A stretch of 64,000 nucleotides of DNA from Cyclina sinensis. Lineage: Eukaryota > Mollusca > Bivalvia > Venerida > Veneridae. The notes under the pieces are model-generated. The model was not told the DNA's origin. It worked only from the letters and a program-made list of their open reading frames with translations, and did no database searches. Within the stretch, counting starts at the first letter, position 1. Every line of letters starts with the position of its first letter. The stretch is from positions 10,380,821-10,444,820 of the forward strand of contig JAAONU010000013.1 of assembly GCA_012932295.1 (NCBI GenBank), read 5' to 3'. The position numbers and the translations under genes are program-made. Positions 24,001 to 36,000 of the stretch are shown here, piece after piece.

Positions 24001-27000
24001 AGATTGCCTCAAAATTAATGCTATAACTAAAGTATCTACCCCGTGACTAACGCGGTAAATTTATGATAAAAGTGTGTAAAACTTTATATTTTGACGTTTT
24101 TCTGTCACAAAAACTGAGTCAGTAACTTAGTTTAGATATCTTTTTCACGATTACAGCAAGAATTTCAAGATGTATAAACATTTTCTTTTTGTCATCGTCT
24201 TGAGTCAGTCGCTTTTAAGAAATAGTGTGGATTGAAAATCGATTCAAATTTTTAGAAATTAATATTTACTGTTTCAAAAAATGAACATTGAAAAAATTCA
24301 TTCAGAAATTGATCACTTAAAGAATATAAAGTAAGTCATTTCTAATAAAAAGAATTTTAGGAAATGCCCCTTTAAAGAAGATGCCAAGATGGCCCTTATA
24401 GCAACAATGCTGTACTGTATTCTTAGACCAGAACAATCTGATGTGATGCCAAAATTTAAAAAGATCATTACAATTTTAAACATGTGCTGTCAAAATATCT
24501 TTTAATATATTTCTGGAGCAGACAGAAAGTAACGGAAAAAAGCTGAGTTATATCACTGAGAAGTTTCATGACCCCGAGTAAAACCTTTTGGTAGCTTTTT
24601 TCACTAAATCAAAGGCTATAACTTTCCTCTTCTTGAAAGAATTGAGTTGAAAAACCCCATCTGCGCAACTTTATACGCTGATCTATATTCCCGTGAAGTT
24701 TCATGAATGTTAGTCTTAAAAAGAATTTTCTCTTTAATTGTACATTTATCGCGTACGAACAGCAAAATGTTATAATAAAACATAAAAAGACATTGAAATG
24801 CAAAATTATCACCTTTTAACCCTTTTCCTTTGTATGTTTTTGCAATGATGCATGTAGGTTTGCCATTCTGTTTTGAGGACTCAAAGAAAGTCCTACAAAG
24901 GCTCTCAATGTTATGCCCGTCTATGATGTAGGTGTTACATCTGCAAAAAAATCCATAAAACGTCAAAATGGTTAGGATTTATTTTCAAATATCAGGAATT
25001 CGTCCAGCATTTCGTTGGTGTTATTTTAGAAAATGTTGTAATAGTTTCTTCTTTGGATTTTTCTTGTGACTATGTACAAGTCGCTTCAAGTGCATCAACA
25101 TGATTATAGGAGTAACATTACCTCCATTTATGCGTGGCAATTTTGTTATAATAATATGTCTATGTAATAAATTGATAAATTCAACATGTTTAAGATCGCT
25201 TGGGAAGAGTATCAAGATTCCAGTGGTGACAAGGACGACTTGCGGCATATCACAAATTCAATTTCTGGTTCATAACTTATAACTATTTTTGTCTTTTGTA
25301 TGAGACGAACCATCGAGGTCAATGTATCAGAACAATACATTGAGCATGTAAAAGAACCAGTAGTATCTCTGGAACGAACGTGATATTTTCTGTTTCTTGC
25401 ACTGGCTGGGTTTTGGTTATAATGACAACCGTTACTGACGATAAATAAACTCGGAGCAGGGTCAAGCTTGTTTGAAAATAAAATATTCATTTAATTGCAC
25501 CTATGTTTACAAGATTTGACCTAGTTTAATGAATATGCCAGGCAGTTAAACTTGTTTCGTTGAAAAGCTATCAAAATTTCCAAATGCGCTGTTTTCTTAA
25601 ATACTCTAGTTTCATTTACCATTGAATTTCATCGCTTTATTTTTAATATATTTAATATATTTTTATATATGTTTTTACAAGGTTCGTGAACCGGTGAAAA
25701 AAATAACATACCCGAATGACTTCAATTTTATTTCATAACTGTTGACGTCATGCCCATACATTGTCTCCTCGTAAGACCCATATTTGTTGATGTCAAATAT
25801 AGCCACTAGATTATCTAACTTGTAATAGCAAGCAAATGCTATAGCTTCCCAGACAGCCCCCTCCGCACACTCACCATCCCCTAGCACGCAGTAAACGCGA
25901 TAACTAGAAAAAAAAAACAGCGAGTTTGAAACATTTATTTAAACACATTAGCCGACAATGTTAGTCGAAACTCATTAGTCGACAATGCTAAAAAAGATGA
26001 TAAACGTGATAAATTAAAACTTAAGAGTGTAAAACGTGCTGTAAGTACTTAGGAGCAAAATATTTTTAAAAAATGAAGTCGACGATGTTAATTGAAATAA
26101 AGCGACACAGTTTAAATGCAAAGTACAATATTACTAGTAATGAGAGCTCGTAAAACATGCAATATACGTAAAAGGTAAATTGAATAAAAATCGACAGCGT
26201 AAGGGTTTTAAAATCTATGTGAGGAAAGATGACAAAGGTAACGGCACGAAAGACGTTAACCTAGAAAGATAGCGCTAAAGAAGCAAAAGACACAAATATT
26301 TCACAGCCACAACGTTGACTTTGAACTTTTCTTCGTGAAATAATAACTTAAGAATTTACTAACACGAGATTCTGCCAATTAAGATTTCTAGAATTACTAT
26401 GTTATTCTGTCAGGTAAATAACTTTTAGATTTACGTATATTTACGATACACTTCTATTTTGAAAACAGTATTTTTTTTCATTTATAACTGAGTAAAAGGG
26501 TAAATAAGATGTCCTTCATTCTTTTTATCAAACTCACTCAGATTTGTCAAAATATTTGCCAGTGTACGCCATGCCCGCGGCACAACCAACACCTTGACCA
26601 AGTGATCCTGTGGCGACATCGATAAACTTCAGTCTCTAAAAACAATAGATGATGAATGGCATACATTAAAATTGCAAACATCACATACAGTTTAAAACAT
26701 CCACATTTATTCCTGACCTTTTAAAACCTTTAAAAAAGCTATTTGTTTTATTGTTTGCTAAACGTCAACCTTAGTTTTAGAAACCTAGCTACACAGTCAT
26801 AAATAAACACAATTAAGTACCTCGCATTCGTAAGAGACAGAGAAATATAATAGTTCAACTAGATTGCATTCAGAATTACAATTAATGGAAAATGTAATTG
26901 TATAAAATAAGCTCAGTGTTTTAATAATATTATTTTAGGAGAATAAAATATAAAAGACAACAACCCTTAATTGTTTTAATTCTGATATTATTATTCTTGA

Positions 27001-30000
27001 CCTGGGGTATCTTCACGACGAGATCATGCTCATACCTGGAATTACTTAGTATTTCTTTAAGATCGGACAAATCTCAAAATTGCTTGATCAAACGTTACTG
27101 ATACAAGCAATTGTTTATTGTACAACTGAAGAAAGATTCACGAACATTTTGAAAATTTTGATTTTTTACTTTGAAACGTGTCCAAAATGTTAAGACGGCA
27201 AGTTGTCCCAGATACAGCTAGACTATTTTGTGTAATTGTAAGTGTGCTGATGTGTTTGAAGCCTTGAATGAAGCCTCGTGTTAATTGAAAAGTTTTATGA
27301 TGTAAACATTTATGAATAAAGCAGTTATAATAATTTCAGATTTTACATTTTACTTCTTTATCCTTTTTTGATAATAGTAATTAAAACGTACATAAAGAAT
27401 TGTTTATCCAGATACATGAGATGGCAACTGGCTGAGATGCAGGCAAATTTTTGTACTGTTCAGCTTATATTTTATAGTTAATTTCTGTTTCAAACGTCTC
27501 AAATCTTTCCATTTTCCACCGGGTAAATGGAAGGTAGGTATATTCAACAGATTTACACGTGATGTTTCTATGATATTGATGTTTATTATAAGTATGTGAA
27601 GTTGGCTTGTACATTGTACATCGTAGTTCAGCTTGTAATTCGCCAATTACAAGCTAGTAGTTGGGTATTCAGCTTGTAGTTCGGACCAGATACACCAGCA
27701 TACAGAATATTTGAATTACAAGCTAGTAGTTGGGTATTCAGCTGGTAGGTCAGCCCAGATACACCAGCATATACAATATTTGAATTACAAGCTAGTAGTT
27801 GGGTATTCAGCTTTTAGTTCGGACCAAATACACCAGCATACATAATATTTGAATTACAAGCTAGTAGTTGGGTATTCAGCTTATAGTTCAACCCAGATAC
27901 ACCAGCATACGTAATATCTGAATTACAAGCTAGTAGTTGGGTATTCAGCTTGTAGTTCCGACCAAATACACCAGCATACACAATATTTGAATTACAAGCT
28001 AGTAGTTTGGTATTCAGCTTGTAGTTCAACCCAGATACACCAGCATAAGTTATATTTCAATAACAAGCTAGTAGTCGGGTATTCAGCTTGTAGTTCGGAC
28101 CAAATACTTCAGCATACACAATATTTGAATTACAAGCTAGTAGTTGGGTATTCAGCTTGTAGTTCAGCCTAGATACACCAGCATATACAATATTTGAATT
28201 ACAAGCTAGTAGTTGGGTATTCAGCTCGTAGTTCGGACCAAATACACCAGCATACATAATATTTTAATTACAAGCTAGTAGTTGGGTATTCAGCTTGTAG
28301 TTCGGACCAAATACACCAGCATTCACAATATTTCAATTACAAGCTAGTAGTTGGGTATTCAGCCTGTAGTTCAACACAGATACACCAGCATAAGTTATAT
28401 TTGAATTACAAGCTAGTAGTTGCGTGTTCAGCTTGTAGTTCGGACCAAATACACCAGCATACATAATATTTGAATTACAAGCTAGTAGTTGGGTATTCAG
28501 CTTGTAGTTCAACCCAGATACACCAGCATACACAATATTTGAATTACAAGCTAGTAGTTGGGTATTCAGCTTGTAGTTCGGACCAAATACACCAGCATAC
28601 ACAATATTTGAATTACAAGCTAGTCGTTGGATATTCAGCTTGTAGTTCAACCCAGATACACCAGCATACGTTATATTTGAATTACAAGCTAGTAGTTGGG
28701 TATTCAGTTTGTAGTTCGGACCAAATACTTCAGCATACATTATATTTGAATTACAAGCTAGTAGATGGGTATTCAGCTTGTAGTTCGGACCAAATACACC
28801 AATATGTTATATTTGAATTACAAGCTAGTAGTTGGGTATTCAGCTTGTAGTTCGGACCAAATACACCAGCATATACAATATTTGAATTACAAGCTAGTAG
28901 TTGGGTATTCAGCTTGTAGTTCGGATCAAATACACCAGCATACATAATATTTGAATTACAAGCTAGTAGTTGGGTATTCAGCTTGTAGTTCGGACCAAAT
29001 ACACCAGCATATGTTATATTTGAATTACTAGCTAGTAGTTGGGTATTCAGCTTGTAGTTCAGCCCAGATACACCAGCATATACAATATTTGAATTACAAG
29101 CTAGTAGTTGGGTATTCAGCTTGTAGTTCGGATCAAATACACCAGCATACATAATATTTGAATTACAAGCTAGTAGTTGGGTGTTCAGCTTGTAGTTTGG
29201 ACCAAATACACCAGCATACATAATATTTGAATTACAAGCTAGTAGTTCAGGGTATTCAGCTTGTAGTTCGGACCAAATACACCAGCATACATAATATTTG
29301 AATTACAAGCTAGTAGTTGGGTATTCAGCTTGTAGTTCGGACCAAATACACCAGCATACACAATATTTGAATTACAAGCTAGTAGTTGGGTATTCAGCTT
29401 GTAGTTTGGACCAGATACACCAGCATACGTTATATTTGAATTACAAGCTAGTAGTTGGGTATTCACGTATGCTTGTGTATCTGGTCCGAACTACAAGCTG
29501 AATACCAAACTACTAGCTTTTTATTCAAATATTATGTATGCTGGTGTATTTGGTCCGAACTACAAGCTGAATACCCAACTACTAGCTTGTAATTGAAATA
29601 TAACGTATGCTGGTGTATCTGGGTTGAACTACAAGCTGAATACCCAACTACTAGCTTGTAATTCAAATATTGTATATGCTGGTGTATCTGGGCTGAACTA
29701 CAAGCTGAATACCCAACTACTAGCTTGTAATTCAAATATGGTGTATGCTGGTGTATCTGGTCCGAACTACAAGCCGAATACCCAACTACTAGCTTGTAAT
29801 TGGCGAATTACAAGCTGAACTACGATGTACAATGTACAAGCCAGCTTCACATACTTGTTTATTATTATTATTATTATTATTAATATTATGATTAAACAGG
29901 AAAAGAAGCAACAGCGGATGTCTATGATTTCCATAAGTTTACATCTAACTGAGTTATTGTGAAGTTGGTTCATAACAGGATTGTCAGATTAAAAAAAAAG

Positions 30001-33000
30001 ATGGTGACTTTTCTGTTTGAAATGTTTTTTTAAGGTTTCAGTATTCAGTTATTCTCGACTAATGGTTAGCATCGTTTAACTGCCAAAAGTGATATAAACA
30101 TATTGTACTCTTGGTTCCAACAAAAGCAAACATGAAACCTGAAAATTCGATTAATTGCATAATACACGGTAGAGACAGAAATTATGACAAATAAATGTCT
30201 TTGCACTTTGTACTCTGTAGATCAAGTAACGCCAGAGAAATAAGATTTTATTGTTAATGATGATCTGAATACATGAAAATCTCAAATCTCGTTAAATTCC
30301 GCGAAAATGCCTGTTGGTACGTGTACGCTACAAATAGCTTTTAAGGACAAGCCGTAGACTAGTGGGACATTTAGTACTCGAGTAGCATTTAAAGACAGAC
30401 AGGAATTCATAAACACGACACAGTTTTGAATGGATTAAACTCGCCGAATCGAACTTTATGACACACTAAACTCTGCAAATGCACCACGCTGCATAGACAT
30501 CTAGGCACCAATGTCCCTGAAAAAGTGTCCACTGTAAAACTGATAGGTGTCATTCAAAATAAAGGCACCTAGAACTTTAACTATCTCAAAAACCTGTTTA
30601 GATCACGCTCCCCCACATTTTTATGAGAAAAAAAAACATTCCGAAAAAAAGACTCAGAAAGAAAAAACACAGTAAATATGTCAACTCCCTTAAGCTGAAA
30701 TACTTTTTTAAAAATAAAATCGAAACAAAACAAACAAAAATGTAGCCATGTAATACATCTCGTCAAGCAATGATACAATTGTAAAAAGCATTCAAGAGCA
30801 TTACTTGTCAATCAAACATAGATACAATCCATATCGAGAGAAGACAAACAAATGGCACGTGCCCAAAGGCTAACTGATTTAATGTATTTATTTTTCATTT
30901 GTTGCCTTTTTTCTGTGTTCGAAATCGATGTTGCCCTATAGCATCCATCATTCCCGATTATTTCAATCCACATCCAATAGTATACTTACTGACAATTATT
31001 TTGCGCTAAACTGTTTATATTCAGTTGGACCAATAATTGCATGATTGGCGTTCCATAGTCTAACATGCTACATCATTCGACTAAGGTCAGGCGAATCTAC
31101 TCAAGTCGCTGCATTTAACTTACAGGTAAATTATCGCTAAATATGCGAATTCATTCACTTATCATGTATTTTATCACTCCAATCATTTGAAACTAATGGT
31201 AATCACGTTTTTATTTAATCATTTGAATATTTTGTCGAACACATTTTCGCACTTGATAAAATTAACATCATTCGACTCAAGTCAGGTGTATTTTATAGTT
31301 TCTGCAGTCGCTGCATTGTGCCTCACAGGCCCCGTGATCCCTAACCACTAGAAGTTGAGTTCTTGTTTATTAGCGGTAAACATTAATGACACGGTTTTTT
31401 TTTTTTTTTTTTTTTTTTTTTGACGATTGATATTGAATTTGTACTATTTTTCGAGTGGTTTAAAAATTACTTACAGGTGTTGGATGCCCTTCAAAGTCGG
31501 AATTGATTTTTCTGAGACCGTTGATGAAGTCGTCCACATGAAAAAGACCTGCTTCCGCCCAAGCTGCATACAGAATAGGACACGCATGACCCTGAAAACG
31601 TATTGTAAACGTCTAAGGAAATATTAGAAGACTATGAACAATGTAACGAGATAATAAAAGGAGCATTTCTTTACTAACATCAAGTCCATCAGTCTCATGC
31701 TTTTACTGTACTGGACAAAAGATTTATTGATTTACATAAGATCTACTTGTTTTTTTTTTTTGTTGTTTTTTTTTTTTTTTCATGACCGAGTCACAAATCA
31801 GATAAGGTAAATGAGATATAATGCTGATTTGTCGTTACTTCAAAACTCTTATTTTTCAAGTGAAATTAAACATCTAGTAACCTCGTCCTTTTGCAAAATA
31901 TGATATTACTCAGCTAAAATGAACCTTAAAAAACTAACATTTTCATTTACAAAAAAAACTCCTTTATTCACTGACAGTTATTTTTTATTTTGTTTCCTGT
32001 AATTATGGTCATATACCTTAAACTAGTCATCCATGCTTTTTTTGTGATACCTGGGTACTTTTTGTGCTAATTTGGATCAACAAATATAGTACTTAGTAAT
32101 TATGTTATCGGCAAAATTCAACTTTTTGTCCACCTAGACGTATTTTACTGTTACACAATTTACATGTTTCTTATTATTATTGTTCTGTCTTTTGTTGTAC
32201 ATAATGTTCTCAGATCCCGTTCTTTCAGGATGACTCATCCTTATGATAGGAGATTGCCTGTGTATTTGTATTTTGTTAACACTATAGACCGACCGCCGTC
32301 CGTCATGGAACTTTGTGTGTGTGTGTGTGTGTGTTCTTTTCCCACATAGGTAACAGCTTAATGGCATGGCGGTTAGCGATTGGTCTATTTTACAACGGCG
32401 TACAGGAATTTAAACATAGAACCTATTATACACATTCATTTTGCGGCGTATTACTCAGTCTTTTCATGGAAATGTTATTTTTCCTGTTTAGTTCATTGTA
32501 TAATTATATTATATCGTTATACTACCACGCCAAATGCACACAATTTACATTATGTATTTTTACCCATTCCATTCACTCATTATGTGTACTCGTTATCATA
32601 AATATCCTTTCGCTCGACTTTTCGCTTTTAAATTTTGAGATATGCTCAGTTATCCTTTTGTTATTGATTTTAAGTGGTGATATAGAGAAAAATCCAGGTC
32701 CGTCAGACCAGACTGAAATTAACTGTTTGTCAATTTTTTGTCAAAGTATCCGTAACAAGACAGAATACATAAACGACAACTGGTCAGATTTTGATATACT
32801 TTGTTTTACCGAAACGCACCTTGATTTCGCTGTGAGTAATGAAACTGTAAAATTAGATGTTTTTTCGACGTTTTACAGAAGAGACGTTACGTGCCACTCG
32901 GGTGGACTATTAGTGTATATTTCAGATGACGTAGTTTCTAAACAAAGGCAAAATCTAGAAATTTATTTAAATGAATCGTTGGTGATATAAATGAAGATGA

Positions 33001-36000
33001 GCTCAACATGAGCAATAATAAATTCAGGGAAATTCTTTTGTTAAATGATCTAAGAAACGTAATCAATGAACCGACTCGCGTTACAGATACTTCAGCAAGT
33101 CTTATCGATCCTATAGCTGTTTCAAGTAGTATAGATGTTCTTAACTCAGAAAATTTTCATACTCACTCTTCTATCAGCGATCACTATGGTACATACATAT
33201 TTATAAAGTTTTTGAAGAAAACGCCTACTTCATACAAAAGACGAGTCTGGAATTATAAACGTGCAGATTTTAACAAACTTAATAATCTAATAAGTAATAC
33301 CGACTGGTCAATTTTAAACCGAAATACCGTCGACTCAGCTTGTGATCTATTTACTGACGTTATCCTAAATCTTGCGGAGAAATGTATTCCCACAAGTATC
33401 GTTACTATACGTTCATACGACAGACCGTGGTATGACTCTGAAATTCGTCATACTACTAGAAAAAGAGACCGCGCTAAGAAAAAAGGCACTTAGGACAAAA
33501 TCAATAACAGACTGGAATTCCTTTAAACATTTACGTAATTTAGTTAATAACCTAAAAAAACATGCAAAAGAATCGTTTTTTAACAACCTAGAATTGTCTC
33601 TGGAAGAAGCCAAAACAAATAATCATTTTTTTTTACTGGAAAACGGTTAAGATGCTTATCAGAAATTCTTATTGTGAAAATAACACGATACCTACATTAA
33701 TTGTTGATAAGCATGGAACAGAAGAACACTACATCACCGATAAAGAAAAAGCTAATTGTCTAAACGAATATTTTACCTCTGTGTCAACAGTTGATGATTT
33801 TTCTGTTGTGCTACCGAACTTTGCTTATAAAACAGATAGAATATTACCTGACTTTACAATTCAGATGCAAGAAATTAAAGACATTCTAAAAGGTTTAGCA
33901 CTTAACAAAGCTGTTGGACCTGATAAGATTAGCCACAAAATATTGAAAGAGACATGTGATAGCATCTCTTATCCCCTCTGTATATTATTCAATCGATCTC
34001 TTCATGAAGGTATAATCCCGATGCCTGGAAACTTGCACATGTAATGCCATTATTTAAGAAAGGAAACAGAAATTTACCAAATAATTACAGACCTATCTCA
34101 CTTATCAGCTGCGTAGGAAAGTTATTAGAAAGAATAATATTTAAACACATTTTTAATCATCTACACACTAATAAACTTATATATCCACTTCAATCTGGTT
34201 TTCTTCCCGGACATTCCACAGTTTATCAGCTAATGGATATGTATCACCAAATATGCGAGTCCTTTGATAATGAACTGTCAACATGTATAGTCTTTTGTGA
34301 CATATCTAAGGCGTTTGATCGAGTTTGGCATCCAGGTTTACTTTTTAAACTTAAACAATATGGTATAAACAATAAACTACTTCAGTGAACGCGCGACTAC
34401 CTTACGAACCAGAAACAATCAGTTTTTATAAGATCTGAAACATCAAGCACTTTGAGTATCTCAGCAGGTGTACCACAGGGCTCTGCTCTTGGCCCTCTTC
34501 TTTTCTTAATATATGTGAACGATATAGCTGATAATCTTCTTAGTGTAACTAGACTTTTCGCTGATGATAGCTCTTTAGCTGTATCTTCCAATGATTTAAT
34601 TGAAATAGAAACGACACTTAACAGCGATCTCGAAAAAATAAACGTATGGTCTAAGCAGTGGTTAGTCGATTTCAACCCAAGCAAGACTGAAGTTATGTGT
34701 TTCTCCTCTAATCCCAATAACAAACCTGAACTGGTTTTTAACGAGACTCCTCTAGATTTTGTAGACAGTCACAAACACATAGGTTTAACCCTTTCATCTC
34801 ATTTAAAGTGGCATCATCACATTAACAATATTATGCTATCAGCATCTAAAGTTCTTAATTCTATGCGACTTCTAAAATTCAAATTGAAAAGAAGAAGTCT
34901 CAACCAAATATACACTTCTTATATGCGTCCAATATTAGAGTACGCATCAACAGTCTGGGACGGCTGTTCAGCATATGAAAAACAGTCACTTGAATTATTG
35001 CAATACGAAGCAGCGCGTGTAGTAACAGGTCTAACACGATCAGTTTCTATTGAAAAATTAATTCGCGAAATTGGTTGGGTGTCGCTCTCTGATAGGCGAA
35101 AAATTAAAAAATTAGTTATAGTTTTTAAAGCTAAAAACGGCTTTTTACCCGAATATCTTTCAAGCATATTCCCGCAGTTGCTAGCAGACGTTACCACATA
35201 TCCCCTTAGGAACAATGATGATTACGTTACTGTCGTGAGACGTACTCAACTTTATAACTGTTCATTTCTACCTTCATCCCTCGAATTATGGAATTCTCTT
35301 GAGAACGATATTAGAAATTCACCTTCGCTAAATATGTTTAAAACTAAACTGAAAAAAGTTTTCAAGGCCCCTACCATACCTAAGCATTTTCTTTATGGGG
35401 ACAGATATCTATCAGTGATCCACTGTCGATTAAGAAACAATTGTAGCAACTTAAACAACGACCTATTTATTAATCATTTAAGAGACAATTCCACTTGCAA
35501 CTGTGGACATAATGTCGAAAACGCCGAACACTTTTTTTTCCGTTTCTCCTATTTTTCCAATCAAAGAATTACGCTTTTCCACGAAACGAGAGCTTTTCAT
35601 CCGCTTAATGTTAACTTATTACTATTCGGAAGTGATTTTCTAAATTACGAGCAAAATACAATAATTTTTGAAGCCGTCCACAAATTCATTAAACAGAGTA
35701 ACCGGTTCAACTTCAATTAATTTAAACGGCTCTGAAACCCTGTACCCTACCTTCCTTGGGGGCTCTTCTGTGGGTATGTTATTCCAAAAGAATGGGATCT
35801 GAGATACGATATCCGTTACGATATCAAAAAATGATTTCACATACTTAACACACGATCAATAAACATCAACTGTGTGTTTTTTTCTACATTTTTTTCTATT
35901 TTTACTTGACACTGTTTTGTCATACATGTACACTTCTTTCTTCCTTCCACGCCGACTTATCATTTGTTATGAACTATAATTCTGGAAAGGGCGTTAAGCT

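Larger units (their letters stand above)
10126..24218 (-). mobile_element. TTAA-type TIR element with tRNA-like core (host copy, split by a 13.66-kb insertion)
   Basis: The left piece is 10130-10255 and the right piece is 23920-24214. Outer ends are TTAA+AGCGACTGACTCAC (TTAA at 10126-10129) and TGAGTCAGTCGCTT+TTAA (24215-24218). Left and right pieces match, in order, the reverse complement of the uninterrupted copy at 19700-20135. The break falls just beside the B-box segment (CAGGATTCGAACCC at 23921), where the TTAA at 10256-10259 is repeated at 23916-23919. The joined host sequence GGTTTTGACTTAACCAGG aligns with AGTTTTGATTTATCAGG of copy 1. Confidence 0.85.

Noticed and set aside
25212..25490. 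92-aa frame in transketolase intron 5
   Set aside because: No motif and no link to neighbouring exons; length is unremarkable for chance.
27640..29465. CRISPR-like array
   Set aside because: Units are contiguous 69-mers without unique spacers, and the genome is eukaryotic.
27814..29818. Long open frames on both strands with 23-residue repeats ([21 protein letters not shown])
   Set aside because: Produced by a 69-bp satellite whose period is a multiple of three; open on both strands, no splice or start context, interrupted by an inversion.
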